DNA from: Massilia horti
GTDB lineage: Bacteria; Pseudomonadota; Gammaproteobacteria; Burkholderiales; Burkholderiaceae_D
Assembly (NCBI RefSeq): GCF_004614195.1
Contig: NZ_SPUM01000094.1
Span: forward strand, 1-64,000
Length of the DNA: 64,000 nucleotides
Reading direction: 5' to 3'
The position numbers were made by a program, and so were the translations under genes. A model generated the notes under the pieces. It ran no database searches. It worked only from the letters and a program-made list of their open reading frames with translations, and was not told where the DNA came from. Positions 52,623 through 61,244 of the stretch are shown here, in pieces. Numbering within the stretch: position 1 is the stretch's first letter; every line of letters begins with the position of its first letter.

Positions 52623-53870
52623 TTAACGAAGCGCTTGCGACAGGGTGCGCAGCATCTGGTTTCCACCGTCGCCACTCAGTTCCCAAAACATCGCGCCGCG
52701 CAAACCCTGCTGCCTGATATAGCGGGCTTTCTCCTTCAGAGACGCCGGGTCCTCATAGGTGATCCACACCTGCTCCGCTGCGTTGTACAGATAAGGCGCG
52801 CGCGCCGCCGAATTCCAGTAGCGCCGGTAGCCATTGCCGCCCTCATGGGCAGGCGTCAGCATGCCGTGCTTCTGCAGCAGGCCGAATCCATATGAATTGC
52901 CGCCATTGATGCCGGTGCTGGTGCCGCCATTGCAGCTCTGGTATTCGCCATCGCCGTTTGCCCCCGGTGCGCAGCCCTTAAAGCCGTAGCCGTAGAACGG
53001 CACGCCCAGCACCAGCTTGTCCTTGTCCACGCCGGCACGCAGGTAGCGTTCCACTGATGCGGATGCATAGAAACCGTTGGCGACGACGGGATCTTTTGGG
53101 TCCGCAAACAGCGCGGAATGATGACCGCTGTTTTTCTCCCATGGCATGTGGTAGTCGTAGGCCATGATGTTGATCCAGTCCAGGCTCTGCGACAGTTCTT
53201 TGATCCATGCGCCGTCACCAACGTAATTGGCATTGCCGCCCGCAGCGATGGTGATGCTGTAGCGTTTGCGATCCTGTTTGCCGGCTGCGTCCAATGCCGT
53301 TCGCAACTCGCGCACGAGCGTGATGAAATTCTGCCGGTCCTCCGGACGGGCACAGATTTCGCCAGCCACGCAAGGCACGCCTGCCTCGCCGGGATATTCC
53401 CAATCGATGTCCAGGCCATCCAGACCATAGCGCCGCAAGACCTTCATTGACGAGGCGACGAAATTGGCGCGAGCCTCTCTTGAAGAGGCGACATTGGAGA
53501 AGCGGTTGGACCAGTCCCAGCCGCCTACCGACAGCACCACTTTGAATTTTGGATGTCCCTTCTTCAGCGCCACCAGCGCTCGCAGGTTGGCGGCATCAAA
53601 GGCTTCGTCACGGAACGCCAGCGCGCCGTTGAGCGGCTCCTGGCAAGGTGCGCTGAAATTCACCGACGGTTCGGGGTTGCCGTGCTTGCCGTCCCAGCAC
53701 ACGTCGGCAAAGGCGTACAGCACCATGGTCAGGCGGCTGGCGTCGACGTTGGCTGCGGTGACGGGGAAAGCTTCGTGCTTCCAGCCAGGATAGTAGCCGA
53801 CGACTTCCATCGCACCGGCAGGTAGCGCAAGGGCCGCGGCCAGCCCACAGGAGATAGACCTAGTTCGCAT
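52623..53870 (-). CDS. Chitinase, GH18
   Basis: The product is a 415-residue secreted endo-type chitinase. A signal peptide (MRTRSISCGLAAALALPAGA) precedes MEVVGYYPGWKHE. Catalytic residues are in DGLDIDWEYPGEAG near residue 165. Supporting segments are KFKVVLSVGGWDWSNRF, INIMAYDYHMPWEKN and GAMFWELSGDGG. No chitin-binding module is visible, which suggests activity on soluble oligosaccharides or need of a partner. Its start overlaps the end of the GntR gene by 11 nt, so regulator and chitinase are co-transcribed. The 20-nt gap to the repeat has no terminator that I can see. Confidence 0.93.
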   Translation of the reverse strand: MRTRSISCGLAAALALPAGAMEVVGYYPGWKHEAFPVTAANVDASRLTMVLYAFADVCWDGKHGNPEPSVNFSAPCQEPLNGALAFRDEAFDAANLRALVALKKGHPKFKVVLSVGGWDWSNRFSNVASSREARANFVASSMKVLRRYGLDGLDIDWEYPGEAGVPCVAGEICARPEDRQNFITLVRELRTALDAAGKQDRKRYSITIAAGGNANYVGDGAWIKELSQSLDWINIMAYDYHMPWEKNSGHHSALFADPKDPVVANGFYASASVERYLRAGVDKDKLVLGVPFYGYGFKGCAPGANGDGEYQSCNGGTSTGINGGNSYGFGLLQKHGMLTPAHEGGNGYRRYWNSAARAPYLYNAAEQVWITYEDPASLKEKARYIRQQGLRGAMFWELSGDGGNQMLRTLSQALR

Positions 53871-54615
53871 TCAGTTCCGCCACGAAGTCGTACATATCGC
53901 CACGGAAGTACGAGCGGCAGAATTCCACCGTGCGCCCGTCGCGCAAAAAGCCAAGACGCTCGACAGCCAGGCCGGCGTCGCCCTCCTTCATTTGCAGCAG
54001 CGAGGCCTGCTCAGTGTTCAGCAGCAAAGCGGATAAACGCTGCAACGCGCGCACCGGGCGGTTGCCCGCCTTTTCCAGCGCCTCGTACATTGATAAGTCG
54101 ACCGCGTCCAGCGATGGCAAACAGGAGGCCACGATGGTCGCGTACTCCAGGCACATGGGCACATCGTCCGCATAGCGCATACGGTGGAAGCGATAGACCC
54201 TGGAACCGGGGCTGAGCCGCAGGCGCATCGCCTCATCCGGCGTCACCGTGCCTTCCGAGCGCCGGAGCCAGACGCTATGCGGCGTGCGTCCACGGGCGCG
54301 CATGTCTTCTGAAAAAGAGGTCAGCTTGGAGAAGTTCTTTTCGATGCGGGTGTTGATGAAGTTGCCGGAGCCAGGACGCCGCACCAGCACTCCCTCGCTG
54401 ACCAGGCCATCGATAGCCTTGCGCACCGTGATGCGGGAGATATCGAGATCGGCCGCCATTTGGCGTTCGGCCGGCAGCGCATCTTCGGGCTTGAGCAGAT
54501 GCCGCTCAATGGCCGAACGCAGCGCGCGCTGCAGGCGTTGGTACAGAGGCAGGTTACTGGTCTCATTGAGGTGCTGTCGGATATGTACCAGCGGTGTCGT
54601 TCGATCGCTTTTCAT
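53860..54615 (-). CDS. GntR-family regulator, HutC/NagR subfamily
   Basis: The product (251 residues) is probably the repressor of the chitin/GlcNAc locus, responding to an amino-sugar phosphate. The N-terminal winged helix contains LPAERQMAADLDISRITVRK and GVLVRRPGSGNFI. From about residue 90 a UTRA effector domain follows (FSEDMRARGRTPHSVWLRR, YRFHRMRYADDVPMCLEYA). The start at 54615 gives a normal N-terminus. A TGGTATTA element just upstream suggests autoregulation. It is divergent from the receptor gene across a 415-nt AT-richer gap. Confidence 0.9.
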   Translation of the reverse strand: MKSDRTTPLVHIRQHLNETSNLPLYQRLQRALRSAIERHLLKPEDALPAERQMAADLDISRITVRKAIDGLVSEGVLVRRPGSGNFINTRIEKNFSKLTSFSEDMRARGRTPHSVWLRRSEGTVTPDEAMRLRLSPGSRVYRFHRMRYADDVPMCLEYATIVASCLPSLDAVDLSMYEALEKAGNRPVRALQRLSALLLNTEQASLLQMKEGDAGLAVERLGFLRDGRTVEFCRSYFRGDMYDFVAELNAN

Positions 54616-54651
54616 GGCAATGCGGATATGCCCTCTCTGTTTGTGACATGA

Positions 54652-54659
54652 TAATACCA
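54652..54659 (-). promoter_or_regulatory. Putative GntR half-site before the regulator gene
   Basis: On the minus strand TTGGTATTATCA lies 37 nt before the GntR start. It shares TGGTATTA with the nagA and receptor sites, and TATTAT could itself be the -10 hexamer, so binding would block transcription. Confidence 0.5.
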
Positions 54660-54874
54660 AAAAAGACCACCACATATCCATGAAAGCAGAAAACCCTGCA
54701 TATTTTTTCTAACAAATCCGGAGCGAGCCCTTGTAGATAAAGGCTTTCTTCTCGCTGCATTGCAGCACATCAGGGCTTCCACGCCACCTCCCAACCGGTC
54801 TTCTTGGGTTGCCTTGTGGACAATCTGTAGGTTGCATACAACATATCAAAAAAGAATTTTAAGTGGTAGTTTTC

Positions 54875-54882
54875 TGGTATTA
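54875..54882 (+). promoter_or_regulatory. Putative GntR half-site before the TonB-dependent receptor gene
   Basis: TCTGGTATTAAAAGG carries the same TGGTATTA core as the other two sites, about 150 nt before the receptor start. A related GTGGTAG lies 8 nt upstream. The rest of the gap 54616-55030 shows no gene. Confidence 0.5.
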
Positions 54883-55030
54883 AAAGGCGAGTATATTGGC
54901 GTTGAATTGGTTTTGAAGGTGGTAAAGAAGAAGTAAAAGCGGCGATGGAAATCCGAGACAGCCGCCATCACCGCGAATGACACATCAACAATCGTTTGGC
55001 TCGGGGGAGCCTTCATCAACGGGAGGGAAT

Positions 55031-57814
55031 GTGCATCACAATTCAAATAGCACCCAATTGCCCAAACTGACGCCTATCGCGGCAGCAGCGGCCATCTTGA
55101 CGCTGAGCGTGGCGATGAATGCCCAGGCCCAGACCCAGCAACAGCAGCAGGCCACTACCGATAACAGGGAGCCGGACGCCGTTGTCGTCATCAGCGGCAT
55201 CCGCGGCTCGCTGCAGCAGTCGCTCTCCGTCAAGCGCAACGCCTCCAGCAACGTGGACGTGATCACCGCGGAAGACGTCGGCAAAATGCCCGACAAGAAC
55301 GTGGCCGATTCGCTGCAGCGCGTGCCAGGCGTGAACATCTCGACCTCGGGCGCAGGCTCGGGCGGCTTCGATGAAAACGACCGCGTATCGCTGCGCGGCA
55401 CCGCGCCGTCGCTGACCCAGACCCTGATCAACGGCCACGCCGTCTCGTCGGGCGAGTGGTTCGTGCTGGACCAGGTAGGCGGTGCGGTCGGCCGTTCCAC
55501 TTCGTACTCGCTGCTGCCGTCGGAAATCGTCGGCCAGGTGGTGGTCTACAAGGCCCCTACCGCCGAGCAGGTGGAAGGCGGCTCGTCTGGTACGATCGAC
55601 ATCCGCACCCGTCACCCGCTGGACTTCAGGCAGCCGATCTCGCTCGAAGCGGGCGTGGAAGCGGTGTACGCCACGCTGCCGAAGAAGACCGATCCGCAAG
55701 TGAACGTCCTGTTCAACTGGAAGAACGAACAGGGCACCCTGGGCCTGATGGCGCAAGGCTTCTCTGAAAAACGTTCGCTGCGCCGCGACGGCCAGGAACT
55801 GCTGCAATGGACGCAGGTCCAGCCCGACAACCCGGCCCTGAAGGCCCATCCCGACCTGGCCCACGTCTGGTTCCCGCGCCTGATCGGCTCCGCGCTGTTC
55901 CAGCAAGAGCGCCACCGCACCGGCGGCCTGATCGACCTGCAGTTCAAGCCCAGCCGCGACTTCAACCTGGAAGCGACCTACTTCCGCTCGAAGATGGACG
56001 CCTCGAACTACAACACCAACTACATGATCGACATGAACGGTTCGGGCGCGCTGGGTTCCGGCGTCGCACCTGACCCGGGCTATGTGATCCGCAACGGCAC
56101 GCTGGTGTCGGCGTCGTTCACCAACAAGGGCACCACCGCCTCGCCGCTGCGCTATGGGGTCGTCGACGAGATCGTGCGTAACGGCGAGTACGCCCAATCC
56201 GAGTTCTTCGACCTGGACGGCAAATGGCGCCCGACCAGCAACCTGACCATCACCGCCAAGGTCGGCAGCACCAAGGGCAAGGGCGTGACGCCGCAACAGG
56301 GCGTGTACGAAGGCGACATCAACAACTCCGGCCTCGTCTACACCCTGAACGGCCTGGGTTCGCCGGCGACCGTCAAGCTCCCGGGCATTAACACCAGCGT
56401 ATTCACCGGCACCATCCTGGACTGGGTGTTCGGCAGCGCGCCGGCCAGCACCGACGACAAGGAAACCTACGGCCAGATCGACGCCGCCTTCCAGCTCAAC
56501 GCAGGCGCCTTCCACGAGATCAGGTTCGGCCTGCGCGGCACCGAACACACCCGCACCAACTTCGAAGTAGCCCAGGGTCCCAACTGGGCGAACACCGATG
56601 TGGGCGGCAGCAGCACCAACCCGGCCTGGAACGGCACCACCTACCCTGGCAACTTCGCCAAAGACCTGGGTGGCGACTTCCCGAAAAACGTGTGGATGCT
56701 GGACCGGGCCATCCTGGACGCATGGGGCACGCTGCACTCCAACCGTGACGTCAGCCGTACCTACTACCCTGACATGTTCAACCTGAAGGAAAAGACCAAG
56801 GCATTCTACGTCCAGGGCGAGATGGAAGGCGAAGGCTGGAGCGGCAACGTGGGCCTGCGCGTGGTGCGTACCGAAGGCACCTCGAACGGCTACCAAATCC
56901 TGCCGAACCAACCGGTCGGCGGCAACCTGCCAGCCTTCCCGTGGGGCGGCTACGTGCAGCAGACCGCGACCGGCAACAACAGCACCATCCCGCTGCCCAG
57001 CCTGAACCTGAAGTTCGACCTGCGATCCGACGTGGTCGCACGCGTGGGCCTGTCGCGCACCATGACCCGTCCTGACTACGGCGCACTGGGCGGCACGGTG
57101 GAACTGACCGACGAAACCCACACCGGCAACGGCGGCAATGCGGCCCTCAAGCCGGTCAAGTCGAACAACCTCGACCTGACGCTGCAGTGGTACTACGCGC
57201 CGCACGCACTGCTGTCGGCCGGCCTGTTCTACATGGACCTGAAGGACTACGTGGGCTACGGCACCAGCACTGGCACCTTCATCGACACCCGCGCTTCGCA
57301 GGAACGCAAGCAGGCGGTGTTCGCCACCTACACCATCACCTCGCCGATCAACGTCAGCGCCAAGGTCAAGGGGCTGGAACTGGCGGCGCAGGTACCGCTG
57401 GGCATGGGCTTCGGCCTGGATGGCAACGTCACGCTGGCCGATTCGCACCTGAACTCCTGCCCTCCCATGCAGACCGCAACCAGCGGCAATCCATGCGACA
57501 TGGTGGGCGCCTCGAAGACCACCGCTAACGGCGGCCTGTTCTTCGAAAACGACACCTGGAACGCGCGGGTGAGCTACTCGTGGCGTTCGGCCTTCCTGGC
57601 CGCGCAGGATCGCGGCACGCCGCTTTATCAGGATGACACCGGCACGTTGGCGGCATCGTTCAACTACAACATCAGCAAGAACATCGTGCTGACGATCAGT
57701 GGCCAGAACCTGAATAACCCGATCCTGAAGAACTACATCTACAACAAGGACCAGCCGGCGCGCTTCTATGCCAACGGCGCGCAGTACTACGCCGGTGTGC
57801 GGATCAAGTACTGA
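55031..57814 (+). CDS. TonB-dependent outer-membrane receptor, probably for chito-oligosaccharides
   Basis: This is a TonB-energised outer-membrane transporter of about 930 residues. A signal peptide (LTPIAAAAAILTLSVAMNAQ) precedes the plug domain, whose start is typical of carbohydrate receptors: VVISGIRGSLQQSLSVKRN, then DVGKMPDKNVADSLQRVPGV. The 22-stranded barrel follows and ends YYAGVRIKY, with a terminal aromatic residue as expected. Substrate is inferred from neighbours (chitinase, GntR, nagA). I prefer the GTG at 55031, preceded by GGGAGGG, although the ATG at 54977 is also in frame. A terminator follows the gene. Confidence 0.9.
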   Translation: MHHNSNSTQLPKLTPIAAAAAILTLSVAMNAQAQTQQQQQATTDNREPDAVVVISGIRGSLQQSLSVKRNASSNVDVITAEDVGKMPDKNVADSLQRVPGVNISTSGAGSGGFDENDRVSLRGTAPSLTQTLINGHAVSSGEWFVLDQVGGAVGRSTSYSLLPSEIVGQVVVYKAPTAEQVEGGSSGTIDIRTRHPLDFRQPISLEAGVEAVYATLPKKTDPQVNVLFNWKNEQGTLGLMAQGFSEKRSLRRDGQELLQWTQVQPDNPALKAHPDLAHVWFPRLIGSALFQQERHRTGGLIDLQFKPSRDFNLEATYFRSKMDASNYNTNYMIDMNGSGALGSGVAPDPGYVIRNGTLVSASFTNKGTTASPLRYGVVDEIVRNGEYAQSEFFDLDGKWRPTSNLTITAKVGSTKGKGVTPQQGVYEGDINNSGLVYTLNGLGSPATVKLPGINTSVFTGTILDWVFGSAPASTDDKETYGQIDAAFQLNAGAFHEIRFGLRGTEHTRTNFEVAQGPNWANTDVGGSSTNPAWNGTTYPGNFAKDLGGDFPKNVWMLDRAILDAWGTLHSNRDVSRTYYPDMFNLKEKTKAFYVQGEMEGEGWSGNVGLRVVRTEGTSNGYQILPNQPVGGNLPAFPWGGYVQQTATGNNSTIPLPSLNLKFDLRSDVVARVGLSRTMTRPDYGALGGTVELTDETHTGNGGNAALKPVKSNNLDLTLQWYYAPHALLSAGLFYMDLKDYVGYGTSTGTFIDTRASQERKQAVFATYTITSPINVSAKVKGLELAAQVPLGMGFGLDGNVTLADSHLNSCPPMQTATSGNPCDMVGASKTTANGGLFFENDTWNARVSYSWRSAFLAAQDRGTPLYQDDTGTLAASFNYNISKNIVLTISGQNLNNPILKNYIYNKDQPARFYANGAQYYAGVRIKY

Positions 57815-57840
57815 TTTATCCTGACGTCATCGTTGTTTCG

Positions 57841-57876
57841 GACCCGCCACGGCTTCCCTGCCCTGGCGGGTTATTT
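57841..57876 (+). terminator. Terminator of the TonB-dependent receptor gene
   Basis: ACCCGCCA, a 14-base loop and TGGCGGGT form a stem followed by TATTTTAT, 28 nt after the stop codon. Confidence 0.8.
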
Positions 57877-57882
57877 TATGCA

Positions 57883-58085
57883 CTGTCTCCGGTAAGTGTG
57901 GGTTCGTAGGGTGCGCACCTGTGCGCACGCGGTTCGCGAACGTTGCGTAAAGAAGCAGTAGCCGCAAGTCGGTATGCGGTGACCGCGTGCGCACAGGTGC
58001 GCACCCTACGATGTGCTGCGGTTACGGGCTTCGCCAATTCGAAGCGTGCGCGGGGCTGCAACAACCGCCCACACTTAGCGGTGAT
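57883..58085. repeat. Modular repeat: shared terminal box around a type A core
   Basis: The left end GTCTCCGGTAAGTGTGGG and right end CCCACACTTAGCGGTGA are inverted copies of the terminal box. Inside lies a type A core (57904-58010) with GTAGGGTGCGCACCTGTGCG arms, as at 7517. TTATTTTATG precedes the element and TTATTTATG follows it, a possible target duplication with one base lost or gained. Confidence 0.85.
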
Positions 58086-58107
58086 TATTTATGCCATCAT
58101 ACGTTGC

Positions 58108-59073
58108 ATGAACTCGCCTGCCGAATACCGCGACCTCGACCCGGCCCGCTTCGAAAGTATCGTCGCAGGCAGCTATCGCCCCGCCATCCTGCGCGGCTTC
58201 GTGCGCCACTGGCCGGCGGTGCAGAAGGCGCGGCAGTCGCCTGAGACGCTGTGCCAGTACCTGCTCGGCCACGTCAACGACCACGAAGTCGATGCGGTGA
58301 TGACGCCGCCCTTTGAGCAGGGACGGCTGTTCTACAAGCCGGACATGGAAGGCTTCAACTTTGTGCGCAACAAGGTGCCGGTGGCGCGCGTGATCGAGCA
58401 GTTGGCGCGCTATTCGCAGTTCGAGGCGCCACCGTCGGTGGCGATCCAGAGTGCTTTGATCGATGAATGCATGCCGCGCTTCGCGGCGGAGAATGTGGCG
58501 CCGGCGCTGCCGCCGTCGGTGCGTCCGCGCCTATGGCTGGGCAATACCATCACCACGCCAGCTCACTTCGACGAATCTTACAACCTGGCCTGCGTGGTCA
58601 GCGGACAGCGCCGCTTCACGCTGTTCCCACCGGAGCAGGTGGGCAACCTGTATATCGGCCCGCTGGACTTCGCACCGACACCCACGCCGATCAGCATGGT
58701 CAATTTCAGCGCGCCGGACTATGAAAAGCATCCGCGCTTTCGCACAGCCTTGCAGCACGCGCTGGTGGCCGACCTGCTGCCGGGCGACGCGCTCTACATC
58801 CCCACCCTGTGGTGGCATCACGTGCAGTCCAACGGGGTGCTGAACATGATGGTCAATTACTGGTGGAAGAACGAGCAGCCGGCGGCAGATGCGTGCGGCA
58901 GCTTCGAGGCGCTGGTCGCCGCGCTCAAAGCGATGAAGCACCAGCCGCCGGAAGTGCGCGCAGCCTGGGGTGCGATCTTCCATCACTACGTTTTCGATCC
59001 CGAGCAGGACCCGTCAGCACATCTCCCGGAGCACAAGCAGGGCGTACTTCGCAAGGCACGCCCTACGCGCTAA
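58108..59073 (+). CDS. JmjC/cupin-8-like protein
   Basis: This 321-residue cytoplasmic protein has a cupin_8/JmjC fold, as in iron/2-oxoglutarate oxygenases. Candidate metal ligands are His and Asp in ITTPAHFDESYN near residue 153 and a His in TLWWHHVQSN near residue 236. The GQRRFTLFPPEQVGNLYIGP strand is typical. Relatives are often encoded beside TonB-dependent receptors for plant or chitin sugars, and their role is not established. The last ten codons form part of a GGGCGT/ACGCCC palindrome. It is separated from the receptor gene by a terminator and a repeat. Confidence 0.82.
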   Translation: MNSPAEYRDLDPARFESIVAGSYRPAILRGFVRHWPAVQKARQSPETLCQYLLGHVNDHEVDAVMTPPFEQGRLFYKPDMEGFNFVRNKVPVARVIEQLARYSQFEAPPSVAIQSALIDECMPRFAAENVAPALPPSVRPRLWLGNTITTPAHFDESYNLACVVSGQRRFTLFPPEQVGNLYIGPLDFAPTPTPISMVNFSAPDYEKHPRFRTALQHALVADLLPGDALYIPTLWWHHVQSNGVLNMMVNYWWKNEQPAADACGSFEALVAALKAMKHQPPEVRAAWGAIFHHYVFDPEQDPSAHLPEHKQGVLRKARPTR

Positions 59074-59103
59074 CCGCAGCCTGCCCCGCTTGCTGCGAAT
59101 GAC

Positions 59104-60417
59104 TTATTTGCCGTCCAGCTCAACGCCGGTCGTCGCCAGGATGATCGACAGGCTGGTCGTCATGGCCTTCACCATCGGCCCTTTCTCGACATCGATCCAC
59201 TCGTCGAGCGAGTGTGCACGGCCGGACTTGTCCGGGCCACTGCGTCCGATGGTGAGCGCGGGAACGCCCAGGCTCATCGCCATGTTCGAGTCCGTGGAAC
59301 TGCTCCGGTACCCGAACTTGTAACCACCGGCTTCGATGGCTGCCTTTGCCGTCTGCACGAGAGGCGAGCCCACCGCCGTCTCGCCGCCCGGCCTGTCGCC
59401 GACCAGCTTGGCTTCGACGGTGATTTTGCCTTCCCTGGTCGAGCGGGCGAAGTTTTCGCTGTCGGCCGCCTCCTGGACAATCTTCAACAGGCGATCTTCC
59501 ACTCGCTTGAGTTCGGCGGGGGATTCGGAGCGCATGTCGACGTCCATCCAGCTTGACACGGGAATCGAGTTGACCGAAGTGCCGCCGCCGAGCAGGCCGA
59601 TGCTGTAGGTGGTCTTCGGCGAGGCCGGCACCTGGGTACGCGAGAACGCGGACGCGGCCTGGGCCAGCGCGAACATGGGGTTGACCAGGCCGAAGGCGCC
59701 GTAGCTGTGGCCACCCGGGCCCTTGAAGGTGATGTGGTAGCGCTTGGAGCCCACGCCCGCATTGGTGATGCTGTCCACGCCGCCCGACTCGACCGAGAAG
59801 AACGACTTGATCTTGTCCTTGTACTGGCCTTTGGTGAACAGGTAACGCACGCCGCGCAGGTCGCCCGGGCCTTCTTCGCCGACCGTGCCGACGAACAGGA
59901 TGTCGTCACGCGTCTTGATATGGGCGGCGTTCATTGCGCGGATAAAGCCCAGCAGCACCGACAGGCTCATCGTGTCGTCGCCGATGCCCGGCCCGTGCAG
60001 CTTTGTCCCTTCGCGTTTCACCTTGACGTCGGTCTCGGCGGGGAACACGGTGTCCATGTGGGCCGACACCACGACGAACTTGCCGTCGCCCTTGGCGCCC
60101 TTGCGAATCCCCAGCAGGTTGCCTTCCGCGTCGATCTTCACGTCGGCCAGGCCCACGTCCTTGAACATCTTTTCGTAGACCTTGGCGCGCGCTGCTTCAT
60201 TGAACGGCGGCGCCGGGATTTCGGCCAGTTTGATGCCGTCTTCGACGATGCGCTCATGTTCCTTGTCGATGGTCGCCGCAGCCGTCTTGAAAGCCGGGCT
60301 GGCCAAAAGGCGCTCGACCTCGGCTGCGGGGTTGGAATTCTGGGCCATAGCCCAAGGCGCGCTGAAGGCGGCGCCGAGAGCGAGCGCCAGTGCGGAAAGA
60401 CGTGCTGCGACCTGCAT
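59104..60417 (-). CDS. Secreted M20 family peptidase
   Basis: The product (437 residues) is a zinc-dependent exopeptidase or aminoacylase. A signal peptide (MQVAARLSALALALGAAFSA to AMAQ) shows export. Zinc-binding and catalytic segments are VVVSAHMDTVFPAE (His, Asp), GPGIGDDTMSLSVLLGF and FVGTVGEEGPGDLRG (catalytic Glu). A dimerisation-type insert follows (~220-330). The start at 60417 has GGAGA upstream; the open frame reaches 60456. It is convergent with the JmjC gene. Substrate is unknown. Confidence 0.9.
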   Translation of the reverse strand: MQVAARLSALALALGAAFSAPWAMAQNSNPAAEVERLLASPAFKTAAATIDKEHERIVEDGIKLAEIPAPPFNEAARAKVYEKMFKDVGLADVKIDAEGNLLGIRKGAKGDGKFVVVSAHMDTVFPAETDVKVKREGTKLHGPGIGDDTMSLSVLLGFIRAMNAAHIKTRDDILFVGTVGEEGPGDLRGVRYLFTKGQYKDKIKSFFSVESGGVDSITNAGVGSKRYHITFKGPGGHSYGAFGLVNPMFALAQAASAFSRTQVPASPKTTYSIGLLGGGTSVNSIPVSSWMDVDMRSESPAELKRVEDRLLKIVQEAADSENFARSTREGKITVEAKLVGDRPGGETAVGSPLVQTAKAAIEAGGYKFGYRSSSTDSNMAMSLGVPALTIGRSGPDKSGRAHSLDEWIDVEKGPMVKAMTTSLSIILATTGVELDGK

Positions 60418-60583
60418 GAATAGTCTCCGTGTTGATTTTGGGTTGCAATAATGCAAGCAATGCTAGCACATGGCAAGCCAATGGTCGGATCTTAATGTCC
60501 GCGCCTCTTCCAGCCGTTGCACGGATGGGCGCGCTGGCGAGAATGCCGAACGGTAGAATAAAGGCATCTTTTGGGAGGAATGG

Positions 60584-61168
60584 ATGTCGCCCGACGATTT
60601 GCAGCGCATTGCTAAATACATCATGCCGTCACTTCCGGTGCGGCCATCGGATCTCGGATTTGTTTTCGGAACCCGTCATGGGGTGCCCGAATTTTGTGAG
60701 GCGGCCTATGCGCTCTGGAAGGACGGGATGTTTAGCCGCCTGTTGGTATCCGGTGGACGGACGCAAGGCTCATCCCTCGCAGAGGCCGAAGTCATTGGTG
60801 GACGGCTTATCGAACTCGGGATACCCGAATCGGCACTCATTCTCGAAACGGCGGCGACAAACACTGGCGAAAACGTGCGGTTCGGCCGCGCCAGGGTGGC
60901 GGAAATAATGGACCTGGACACCATCAGAAGTGTTCTCGTCATTGGGAAGATTTGCTCGACCCGGCGCTATTTGATGACGTTGCAACGGCATTGGCCTGGT
61001 CTGCATTTGTCGGTTTACCCGGTCAATTATTTCGGCGTTCCTGCCGAGTGCTGGCACCAGCACGACGAATTTCGCCGCCGCGTGCTCGGCGAATTCGAGA
61101 AAATCCCCCGTTACTTGGCCAAAGGGTTCCTGGAGGAGATCGGGCCGGTCCTGGATAACCGCGACTGA
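60584..61168 (+). CDS. YdcF-like (DUF218) protein
   Basis: The product (194 residues) belongs to the DUF218/YdcF group, Rossmann-like proteins proposed to bind nucleotides. Visible segments are DLGFVFGTRHGVPEFCEAA, RLLVSGGRTQGSSLAEAEVI and the conserved ETAATNTGENVRF. No membrane segment is present, unlike SanA-type relatives. It is preceded by GGGAGGAA 7 nt before the ATG. It stands alone and is less GC-rich than its neighbours. Confidence 0.82.
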   Translation: MSPDDLQRIAKYIMPSLPVRPSDLGFVFGTRHGVPEFCEAAYALWKDGMFSRLLVSGGRTQGSSLAEAEVIGGRLIELGIPESALILETAATNTGENVRFGRARVAEIMDLDTIRSVLVIGKICSTRRYLMTLQRHWPGLHLSVYPVNYFGVPAECWHQHDEFRRRVLGEFEKIPRYLAKGFLEEIGPVLDNRD

Positions 61169-61244
61169 CCGACACAAAGTGGCTGTTTGACCCGGGCACC
61201 CTACCCAGGCTGGCCACTAGCGGCATCGCGCGGTCCGACGCGCC

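Noticed and set aside
55043-57448. Long minus-strand open frame inside the TonB-dependent receptor gene (801 codons)
   Set aside because: Low-complexity composition with no recognisable domain; the plus strand encodes a complete receptor.
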